From assembly GCA_037129695.1 (NCBI GenBank), contig JBAXUL010000094.1, positions 1-15,442 on the forward strand: a DNA stretch of 15,442 nucleotides, read 5' to 3'. Every line of letters begins with the position of its first letter. Positions within the stretch are counted from its first letter, which is position 1. The notes beneath the pieces are model-generated. The model did not search any database, was not told where the DNA came from, and saw only the letters and a list, made by a program, of their open reading frames with translations. A program made the position numbers and the translations under genes. This document shows, piece after piece, positions 1 to 6,638 of the stretch. This stretch comes from CAINVV01 sp037129695 (lineage in GTDB: Bacteria > Bacteroidota > Bacteroidia > Bacteroidales > Prolixibacteraceae).

Positions 1-1
1 C

Positions 2-2848
2 GGTACTATTTCTGATAACAACGGAAATTACTCATTTTCCAATCTTCCTGCTAATTCAACTTTACTGATTTCATTTATAGGGATGAAAAGTCAGGAAGTG
101 GCAATAGGAACCTCATCATCAGTTAATATTACTCTAGAACCGCAAATTGTCAATGTTGATGAAGTAGTGGTTGTAGGATATGGAGCACAAAAAAGAATTG
201 ACATATCAGGGTCCGTTGCTACAGTCAAAGTTGACAAGCTTATTGCACAACCTACAACTGACCTTCAGGGAATGTTAAAGGGTAAAGTTCCAGGTTTATA
301 TGTAACACTAAGTGATGCACGACCTGGTGGCAGTTCGAATGTTTTGCTCAGGGGGATTAAATCGCTGAAAGGTGGTAATTCTCCCCTTTACGTGGTTGAT
401 GGTGTTGCTATATCAAGTATCAACGAGATTAATATCAATGATGTTGAGAGTTTATCAGTTTTGAAAGATGCATCTGCACAGGCAATTTATGGTGCGCGTG
501 CCTCAAATGGGGTAATACTGATCACAACCCAAAGGGGGGCAAATACAAATAGCAAAGTAAATGTATCCTTCCAGTCATATTATAGTATTCAGAATGTTGA
601 TCCTAATTTCGAAATATTCTCGCCTGAAGAGTATATTCAGCTCCGGCGTGAAGCTTACCGGGGCGATCTTGCCAATGTCACAAATGGCTGGAAGGGCTCA
701 TACCCAAATGATGATCAAATGTTTACTCCAAATGAACTTTCAAGTATTGCAAATAAAAATTATATCAACTGGACTGACTACGCTTTTAAAAAGGATGTTC
801 CGGTGGTCAAAAATGACATTTCAATATCAGGTGGGAACGGGAATACTCAATATTCTGCTTCACTTGGGTATTTAAACCAGCAGGGAATACGTACCGGGTC
901 TGACCTTATCCGTTATTCTGGGAAACTGACTATTGACCAAAAAATTTCCAGCACCTTCAAAACCGGCCTTTCTGCCTATTACACGACATATAATCAGGGT
1001 CAGGAAACCAACTCCTGGCGGGATTTTATCACTTTCACACCCATATCCAAAATTTATGACGACAATGGTGAATTGATACTGTATCCTACCGGAGATGGCA
1101 AATCGGTAAACCCATTGTACTATGACAAAACAAGAAAGTACGAATACAAAGCAGAGCGAATTATTCTCAACGGATATCTGGAGATAACGCCCTCATTTCT
1201 TCCTGGACTGAAGTATAAACTCAATGCAAGCATGAACAGTCGTCACCGGGAAACCGATGATTTCAGATCATTTGATGATCCGGGCGTTTTGGGGAAAGGC
1301 TATGCAAGTGCAAACTTCTATGATACAAGAGAATATTTGCTGGAAAATATTCTTACGTATGAAAAAGCATTTGCAAAGGTTCACAAACTGGATATTACCA
1401 TTATGCAGGGTGTTGAGCCGAGGTATAATACGTCAACCACCAGCACTGCCATCCAGCTTGGCAATGACTTTTTCGGCATCAACAGTCTTAATTCCTATAT
1501 TGCTTCAGAGGTTGGCAGAGGAAGTGATGCGCGTAAAATGCTTTCATTTATGGGACGGGCAAATTACAATATAAATGATAAATATCTTTTCAGCTTTACC
1601 ATCCGCCGTGACGGTTCATCAGTGTTTGGGGCCAATAGTAAATGGGGCAATTTCCCTTCGGCAGCGTTTGCCTGGAATATTCAAAAGGAAACTTTCATGA
1701 AAAAATTTAATTGGCTGAACCAGGCAAAAATACGTTTGAGTTATGGTCAGATCGGTAACCAGGCAATTTCACCATACGGAAGCCTTGCAACTGCAGCCAA
1801 CTACTTCTATGTTTCGGGCAGCACACCAGTTGTTGGTTATCTCCCGGGGAGTTCGTTGCCTAATCCTAATCTGAAATGGGAAACAACAACCACAGCCAAC
1901 GGTGGGTTAGATTTTGCTCTCTTCAATAACAGGTTGTCAGCAACGATGGATTTTTACAAATCAAATACAACGGATTTATTGGTAGATCGTAAAGTTCCGA
2001 CCGTTTTAGGTTATTCCACTATCCCTACCAATTTGGGAGAGATTCAAAACAAAGGGGTTGAAATTTCAATGACGGGATATATTGTATCGAAAAAAGATTT
2101 TGCCTGGTCGGTTTCTGTCAATTTCTCTACGAACAGAAATAAGCTTATAAAGGGCGTATTGCAGGATCCTGTTACTGGTGCATACATTGACGATCTGTCC
2201 AATAATTGGTTTATAGGTCAACCGGTCAATGTCTATTATGACCAGAAGTTCGCTGGGATTTGGCAATTATCAGACGATATTGCTCATTCTGCTCAGCCAA
2301 ATGCCCGGCCTGGAGATGTGAAAGTGGAGGATGTGAATAAAGACGGCGTCATTAACTCAAATGACCGAATAATTATCAAACGGGATCCAAAGTGGTTAGG
2401 ATCCTTTACAAACAGTCTTTCATACAAAGGTTTCGAATTTAGTGCTGAACTTTACACGGTAAAGGGGGTTGTAAGGGCAAATCCTTTTATGCAGGAATCT
2501 AATTATGGTGGACCAATGAATGGTACTTTAAACGGAATCAGGCGTGACTACTGGACACCTGAAAATCCTTCCAATAGTATGTTCCGGCCACATGCAACTA
2601 ATTCTTCTGATTACAGAGGTTCTGTTGCCTACACGGATGCTTCTTATGTCAGATTGCGAAATGTTTCATTATCATATAATCTACCAAAGAAATGGATAGA
2701 ACGCTTAAGCATGTCTAAAGTAAGAGTGTATTTGTCGGGTGATAACATTTGGACTAAAACCGATTTTTTGTCTTACAGTCCTGAAGCACTGGCTAATGAC
2801 TATCCTGAAACGAAGAATTATACATTTGGGATCAATATTAACTTTTAA
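2..2848 (+). CDS. SusC/RagA-family TonB-linked outer-membrane transporter (5' end outside window)
   Basis: Outer-membrane TonB-dependent channel that works with a SusD lid lipoprotein to import oligomeric or glycosidic nutrients. The reading frame is open from base 2, so the gene begins upstream; 948 residues are visible. They start inside the carboxypeptidase-D-like regulatory domain (GNYSFSNLP, then ISFIGMKSQEV), followed by the DEVVVVGYG segment (about visible residues 53-61) that precedes the plug. The plug ends near GARASNGVILITT (about 164-176), and the rest is a long beta-barrel closing with FGININF and a terminal aromatic residue. An EF-hand-like loop (DVNKDGVINSND) late in the barrel is common in SusC proteins. 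Whether an STN domain exists cannot be seen. The SusD partner starts 11 bp after the stop, so the two are co-transcribed. The family is certain; the ligand is unknown, with ribosyl compounds inferred from downstream genes. Confidence 0.96.
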   Translation, partial: GTISDNNGNYSFSNLPANSTLLISFIGMKSQEVAIGTSSSVNITLEPQIVNVDEVVVVGYGAQKRIDISGSVATVKVDKLIAQPTTDLQGMLKGKVPGLYVTLSDARPGGSSNVLLRGIKSLKGGNSPLYVVDGVAISSINEININDVESLSVLKDASAQAIYGARASNGVILITTQRGANTNSKVNVSFQSYYSIQNVDPNFEIFSPEEYIQLRREAYRGDLANVTNGWKGSYPNDDQMFTPNELSSIANKNYINWTDYAFKKDVPVVKNDISISGGNGNTQYSASLGYLNQQGIRTGSDLIRYSGKLTIDQKISSTFKTGLSAYYTTYNQGQETNSWRDFITFTPISKIYDDNGELILYPTGDGKSVNPLYYDKTRKYEYKAERIILNGYLEITPSFLPGLKYKLNASMNSRHRETDDFRSFDDPGVLGKGYASANFYDTREYLLENILTYEKAFAKVHKLDITIMQGVEPRYNTSTTSTAIQLGNDFFGINSLNSYIASEVGRGSDARKMLSFMGRANYNINDKYLFSFTIRRDGSSVFGANSKWGNFPSAAFAWNIQKETFMKKFNWLNQAKIRLSYGQIGNQAISPYGSLATAANYFYVSGSTPVVGYLPGSSLPNPNLKWETTTTANGGLDFALFNNRLSATMDFYKSNTTDLLVDRKVPTVLGYSTIPTNLGEIQNKGVEISMTGYIVSKKDFAWSVSVNFSTNRNKLIKGVLQDPVTGAYIDDLSNNWFIGQPVNVYYDQKFAGIWQLSDDIAHSAQPNARPGDVKVEDVNKDGVINSNDRIIIKRDPKWLGSFTNSLSYKGFEFSAELYTVKGVVRANPFMQESNYGGPMNGTLNGIRRDYWTPENPSNSMFRPHATNSSDYRGSVAYTDASYVRLRNVSLSYNLPKKWIERLSMSKVRVYLSGDNIWTKTDFLSYSPEALANDYPETKNYTFGININF

Positions 2849-2859
2849 TTTTCTGTCTT

Positions 2860-4473
2860 ATGAAAGTACAATCTATTCACAATAATGCATATATTTTTGT
2901 ACTCCTGGTATCATTTATGCTTTCAGGATGTGAAAATTATCTGGCTGAAAAAAATCCTTCATCGGTTACCACTGATTTTCTCTATACCACTGCCGAAGGA
3001 TTGCAGGCTGCGGTTAACGGGCTTTACACTATTGAACGGGCGCAGCTTAGCGAAAATGAATCCAGTAATTTTGCAAATATTATTGGCGATGGTGGCACGG
3101 ATATCGATTTCAATCGCGCAGCCGCTCCTGCTATATCACAATATCGCACAGATATTGATTTAGCAACTCAGGCAACTATCCTAAGTTGGTGGCAAAAATG
3201 GTACCGTATAATCGAACGTTCAAACAGTATTATCTCTTTTGGAGAAGCTCTAACAATCCCTGATAAAGAGAAATTTGCTATCTTACGAGAAGCTTATACT
3301 TATCGGGCGTATGCCTATTTTTGGCTGGTCAGGAAATTCGACAATATATGGCTGAATATTGAACCTACCACCTATCAGAACATTGATGGCAGGACGTTTA
3401 AAGTAGCTAAACAGGAAGATGTTTACAAACAGATTGTTGCCGATCTTGATAAAGCGCTCAAATATTACGGAACTGATTGGACAGTTGTGCCAGGCAGGTT
3501 TAATCAAGGGGTTGTCCGTTTGCTGAGAGCGGATGTAGCATTGTGGCTAAAAGATTATCAGACTGCCGCCACCCAATCTGAGAAAATTATCCTTGAAGGA
3601 CCATTTGCGCTTGAGAGTCCGGATAAAATCTTCTTACAGGATCGCAAAAACAATACTAAAGAATCAATGTATGTGATGCAGTTTGACGAAGTGGCTTCAG
3701 GTGGAGGCCCTTCCCACCGTCTGCCTTTAGTGTTTACACCTTCTTCCCGCTCCGTTCCAGGCTGTATCGCAGCGTCAATTTTTGGGGGCTACGGATGGTC
3801 TCGAATATTCCCAAATCCCTACCTTATCAGTCTCTATGACTCAAAAAATGACAAACGCTGGAATGCATGGTGGCAACATTATTATACTTACAACGATCCC
3901 AATTACGATTTCAGCAAACTGAAATATAAATTAGGGGACACGCTGAAAATCGGTGACAATAGCATGCTTACAGGCAGCAATTATTACAACAATGCCAATA
4001 TTGCTTGTAAAAAATATTGGGATTGGGTGAAACTGCCCCTTGTGACGTCTTCCTACAACAACATCTACATCTATCGCTATCCATTGGTTTTCTTGATTGC
4101 TTCCGAGGCATATATGCGTTTGGGTGATAACACCAAAGCTCTTTTATATATCAATAAGATAAGGGCAAGTCGGATAATAACCAGTTCAACCCAACTTCTT
4201 ACAACAATCGACGAGAATATTCTGCTGGAGGAATTTGCACGGGAAATGGCATTCGAGGGTCATCGGTGGTTTATGCTTAAACGGCTTGGTAAACTGGTCG
4301 AGAGAGTGCAACTATATGGAGGAATTTCAATTTATAGGGGTATACCATCTCCTAATCCGTTGTACTTTGCCTGCAGGACTAATATTAAGTCTTACCATGT
4401 TCGCTGGCCTATTCCTCTGGCAGAACGCGATGCAATGGGTGGATTTCCTCAGAATGAAGGATACAACCAGTAA
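2860..4473 (+). CDS. SusD/RagB-family nutrient-binding outer-membrane lipoprotein
   Basis: Surface lipoprotein expected to cap the preceding SusC barrel and bind the ligand. Of 537 residues, the first 24 form a lipoprotein signal ending in LSGC, with Cys24 as the lipidated residue. The SusD fold is shown by the N-terminal part after ENYLAE, by helical repeat-like segments (LREAYTYRAYAYFWLVRKF; DVYKQIVADLDKAL) and by the C-terminal family signature: an EEFAREMAFEGHRWF segment, then WPIPLAERDAMGG and PQNEGY. Length is normal for the family. It starts 11 bp after susC and is followed by a 174-bp spacer with a strong hairpin. It is strongly diverged from the second SusD at 10017-11603, so the two pairs are not a recent duplication and may bind different ligands. 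Confidence 0.95.
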   Translation: MKVQSIHNNAYIFVLLVSFMLSGCENYLAEKNPSSVTTDFLYTTAEGLQAAVNGLYTIERAQLSENESSNFANIIGDGGTDIDFNRAAAPAISQYRTDIDLATQATILSWWQKWYRIIERSNSIISFGEALTIPDKEKFAILREAYTYRAYAYFWLVRKFDNIWLNIEPTTYQNIDGRTFKVAKQEDVYKQIVADLDKALKYYGTDWTVVPGRFNQGVVRLLRADVALWLKDYQTAATQSEKIILEGPFALESPDKIFLQDRKNNTKESMYVMQFDEVASGGGPSHRLPLVFTPSSRSVPGCIAASIFGGYGWSRIFPNPYLISLYDSKNDKRWNAWWQHYYTYNDPNYDFSKLKYKLGDTLKIGDNSMLTGSNYYNNANIACKKYWDWVKLPLVTSSYNNIYIYRYPLVFLIASEAYMRLGDNTKALLYINKIRASRIITSSTQLLTTIDENILLEEFAREMAFEGHRWFMLKRLGKLVERVQLYGGISIYRGIPSPNPLYFACRTNIKSYHVRWPIPLAERDAMGGFPQNEGYNQ

Positions 4474-4555
4474 CCTTTTTAATTAGTCCGGGACGAAAGG
4501 TTTATATTGGCCATTTTAATTTATAAAACGTGCTAAATTTCTGACTGATAGATAA

Positions 4556-4595
4556 TTGTTAATAACATCAGCCTTAAAGCTGATGTTATTAACAA
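4556..4595 (+). terminator. Perfect 17-bp hairpin after the first susD
   Basis: Positions 4556-4572 (TTGTTAATAACATCAGC) pair perfectly with 4579-4595 around a 6-nt loop (CTTAAA). The stem begins 82 nt after the susD stop and ends 52 nt before the next start codon. There is no clean U-tract on the 3' side, so it may instead be an RNA-processing or stabilising stem that lowers expression of the downstream enzyme relative to susCD. An inverted-repeat operator is a less likely alternative. Confidence 0.6.
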
Positions 4596-4647
4596 GCTTT
4601 ATACTGCACGGACTTTAGCTCAATATTATTACTTAAAACAATAAACT

Positions 4648-5994
4648 ATGGAAAAAAAAATTAAAAACACAGCTTCAATGATTTTTCTTTTTTTGTGCCT
4701 TATTATTTTAGCGGGCTCCAAACCTTCTTCCCTTTATGCTCAGGGGACAGATAATGGAATTCAATATCGCCAACTGCCAATGGATGTCTATAAGGATAAA
4801 GTAGCAGGAGGTTGGCTGGGACAAGCTATTGGTGTTCTCTTTGGTCAATGGACAGAGGCAAAATGGCAGACTTCGATTGTACCTTTTGATCTTGATGACT
4901 GGTATAGAGCCAAGACGCCACCTAAAGCATTATCTGATAAAACTGCAGCTTTTAAAGATTATATGGGGAAAAGAATAGTTATGGAGCCGTATTATAGTGA
5001 TTGGAAAAATTGGGAGAAATGGACTCCTGATAAGATGTCCGATCAAGACGATTTATACATTGAGTTTATGTTTTTGTACTCAATTATGAAATATGGGATT
5101 GATGTAAGTGCTACTGAAATTGCTGAAGATTGGATTAAATATTTGGCTCCCAACAGGGTCTGGGGTGCTAATAAGTCGGCTTATCTGAATTTTCGCAAAG
5201 GAATTTGGCCTCCATTGTCAGGTCTTCCTAAAAATTCAACTACTGAGGGTGATGCTATTGATTATCAGATAGAGTGTGATTTATTTGGACTGATTAGTCC
5301 CGGATTGCCCAGAGTCAGCAATGCATGGGGTGAAAAGGTTGGCCACATTATGAATTATGGCGATGGTGTGTATGGCGGAATGGCCATATCAGCTATGTAT
5401 GGCGCAGCGTTTTTTGAAAGCAATCCACGCAAATTGGTTGAATATAGTTTGAAGGCTATACCTTCGGAAAGTGGCTATGCTAAGATGATACAAGACGTGC
5501 TTGATGTTTCCCAAAAATACCCAAACTGGCAGGATGCATGGAAAGTTATAAAACAGAAATGGGGAATGAAGGATGGCAAGCCAATCTATCGTCTGGATGT
5601 CAGAATTAATGGTGCTTTTGTCTATATTGGGTTATTATATGGCGGCGGTGATTTTTGGAAAAGCATGAACATTGCCATGCGTTGCGGGGTGGATAGCGAT
5701 TGTAACGCGTCAAGCGTTGCCGGTATTCTGGGTGTGGTATTAGGTATGAAAGGGATTCCAGAGAAGTGGGCTATTTTAAGGAATTTGCCAATAGATAATA
5801 TTTCAATTCCTGACAAGGAAATTTACTCTAATCCTATTAAATGGGATGACATATTGAATGCGACAGTGGATGCAGGTAAGTGGAATATATTGGAGAACGG
5901 CGGGTACTTAAGTAAAGGAATTTTCTATATCCCATATCAGACCCCTTCAGCATCTCCCTTAGAGCAGTCAATTTGGGGGGAGCAGGCAAAGTAA
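4648..5994 (+). CDS. Secreted ADP-ribosylglycohydrolase-fold enzyme (shorter form)
   Basis: Exported member of the ADP-ribosylglycohydrolase (ARH/DraG) superfamily, whose members hydrolyse ribosyl glycosidic bonds using a bound metal pair. Of 448 residues, about 1-31 form a signal peptide with probable cleavage at LYA-Q. Visible family motifs are AGGWLGQAIGVLFG (53-66), the first metal motif DQDD (132-135), GHIMNYGDGVYGG (232-244), and the second metal motif CGVDSDCNASSVAGILG (346-362) with Asp349 and Asp351. Canonical members have Thr after the second Asp; here it is Cys352, which seems shared with the paralogue at 12777. Compared with that paralogue it stops soon after the catalytic domain and lacks roughly the last 100 residues. 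The ATG at 4648 follows an A-rich stretch and gives a full signal peptide. The substrate (ADP-ribose adduct, nucleoside or other riboside) is not determined. Confidence 0.88.
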   Translation: MEKKIKNTASMIFLFLCLIILAGSKPSSLYAQGTDNGIQYRQLPMDVYKDKVAGGWLGQAIGVLFGQWTEAKWQTSIVPFDLDDWYRAKTPPKALSDKTAAFKDYMGKRIVMEPYYSDWKNWEKWTPDKMSDQDDLYIEFMFLYSIMKYGIDVSATEIAEDWIKYLAPNRVWGANKSAYLNFRKGIWPPLSGLPKNSTTEGDAIDYQIECDLFGLISPGLPRVSNAWGEKVGHIMNYGDGVYGGMAISAMYGAAFFESNPRKLVEYSLKAIPSESGYAKMIQDVLDVSQKYPNWQDAWKVIKQKWGMKDGKPIYRLDVRINGAFVYIGLLYGGGDFWKSMNIAMRCGVDSDCNASSVAGILGVVLGMKGIPEKWAILRNLPIDNISIPDKEIYSNPIKWDDILNATVDAGKWNILENGGYLSKGIFYIPYQTPSASPLEQSIWGEQAK

Positions 5995-6026
5995 TTGGAA
6001 TAGTAACATATTTTCAGCCATTCACC

Positions 6027-6051
6027 ACGGGTTTCAATATTAACAAATATC
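6027..6051 (+). repeat. 25-bp exact copy of an internal susD segment
   Basis: Bases 6027-6051 are identical, in the same orientation, to 11106-11130 inside the second susD (encoding TGFNINKY there). A match of 25 bp within a 15-kb window is far beyond chance. It ends one base before the ribokinase-derived block at 6053. Confidence 0.9.
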
Positions 6052-6052
6052 A

Positions 6053-6352
6053 TAAATGAAATAGTTGTTATAGGGAGCGCCAATACGGATATGGTTGTAA
6101 AAACAGAAAAACTACCACAATTAGGTGAAACCAAATTAGGCGGAACTTTCTTTATGAATGCCGGCGGAAAAGGTGCTAATCAGGCAGTTGCAGTGGCAAG
6201 GATAGGAGGCAATGTAACATTTGTTACAAAAGTTGGTAATGACATATTTGGCAAACAAACAATTGAGGATTTAAAAACAGAATGCATAAACACCAGCAAT
6301 GTTTTTATTGATGAGTTTGCACCATCAGGTGTCGCACTAATTATGGTCAATG
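6053..6352 (+). repeat. 300-bp direct repeat, upstream copy (rbsK 5' part)
   Basis: Identical by eye to 11770-12069 across all 300 bases, in the same orientation, offset 5717 bp. The flanks differ immediately: position 6052 is a against t at 11769, and 6353 is t against a at 12070. Perfect identity in coding sequence, including third codon positions, indicates a recent copy. Confidence 0.95.
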
Positions 6353-6498
6353 TGGCCCCCGGGTATCAGTACCAAAGAGCGGTTTACCATGATAATCAAA
6401 GCAGAAAGCCTGCAGGAAATGCTTCAATTTGTATCAAAAACAATCAAAATAAAAATTGCTTTAAACTTTTAATTAATAGAGTATATGAAATAAAATAA
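6053..6498 (+). pseudogene. Truncated ribokinase fragment fused to unrelated sequence
   Basis: Copy of ribokinase codons 4 to 102 without the original start codon. The frame is open from 6007 but has no ATG until 6091, which equals Met16 of the intact protein. If started there it would give 135 residues: 87 identical to RbsK residues 16-102, followed by 48 unrelated residues ending in VYEIK. It keeps the GGKGANQ sugar-binding motif but lacks Glu141, the NETE segment, the ATP site and the catalytic Asp253 motif (DSTAAGD), so it cannot be a working kinase. It lies between a hydrolase gene and a susC leader with no evident start signal. A non-functional by-product of rearrangement is most likely; a small regulatory or ribose-binding protein is a remote alternative. 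Confidence 0.85.
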
Positions 6499-6533
6499 AG
6501 CTCTGTGCTTATAAGAAAACCATGATCAAAAAA

Positions 6534-6581
6534 GGGAAAGTGCTGAAACACTTCCCCTCAAATTCATGCTGAAACATGAAT
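6534..6581 (+). promoter_or_regulatory. Two tandem hairpins with identical CTGAAA loops in the leader of the second susC
   Basis: Hairpin 1: 6534-6542 (GGGAAAGTG) pairs with 6549-6556 (CACTTCCC) with one bulged A. Hairpin 2: 6562-6568 (ATTCATG) pairs perfectly with 6575-6581 (CATGAAT). Both enclose the same 6-nt loop CTGAAA and share the decamer TGCTGAAACA, while the outer stems differ in sequence but still pair. They lie 57 nt before the preferred ATG at 6639. A protein- or RNA-binding leader element is plausible; no known RNA family was recognised. Confidence 0.55.
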
Positions 6582-6638
6582 CATGGATAAAACCCCCACT
6601 TGCGATGGGATATGTTTAACCTTTACAATTACAAATTT

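Larger units (their letters stand above)
5995..6638. other. 644-bp spacer without an intact gene: mosaic, gene fragment and leader hairpins
   Basis: In order this stretch holds 32 bp not seen elsewhere in the window, a 25-bp exact copy of part of the second susD (6027-6051), and a 300-bp exact copy of the start of rbsK (6053-6352). About 140 bp of unidentified AT-rich sequence with no homologue in the window follows, running to the stop at 6498. Two adjacent hairpins with identical loops lie at 6534-6581. The last part is the leader of the STN-type susC. No clear Bacteroidota promoter (TTTG spaced from TAnnTTTG) was recognised here. Confidence 0.8.

Noticed and set aside
2820..2848. TCAATATTAAC shared by the end of the first susC and the mosaic segment at 6034
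   Set aside because: Only 11 bp and explained by the common Asn-Ile-Asn coding in SusC/SusD; the 25-bp match to the second susD is much better.
4534..4541. TAAATTTC as a Bacteroidota -7 promoter element (TAnnTTTG)
   Set aside because: One mismatch and no TTTG at proper spacing upstream; such near matches are common in AT-rich spacers.
4485..4614. AGTCCG/CGGACT long-range pairing around the first hairpin
   Set aside because: Only 6 bp separated by more than 100 nt; expected by chance.
6389..6472. 27-codon ATG frame (MIIKAESLQEMLQ...) in the spacer tail
   Set aside because: Too short, no recognisable family, no clear start signal; mentioned only as part of the unidentified tail.
6091..6498. 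135-residue open frame as a functional PfkB-family protein
   Set aside because: It starts at an internal Met of ribokinase, lacks the ATP site and catalytic Asp, and ends in unrelated sequence; treated as a fragment.
6600..6638. Upstream starts (TTG 6600, ATG 6612) for the second susC
   Set aside because: They put about 10 extra residues before an already complete signal sequence; ATG 6639 is preferred, but 6612 cannot be excluded.
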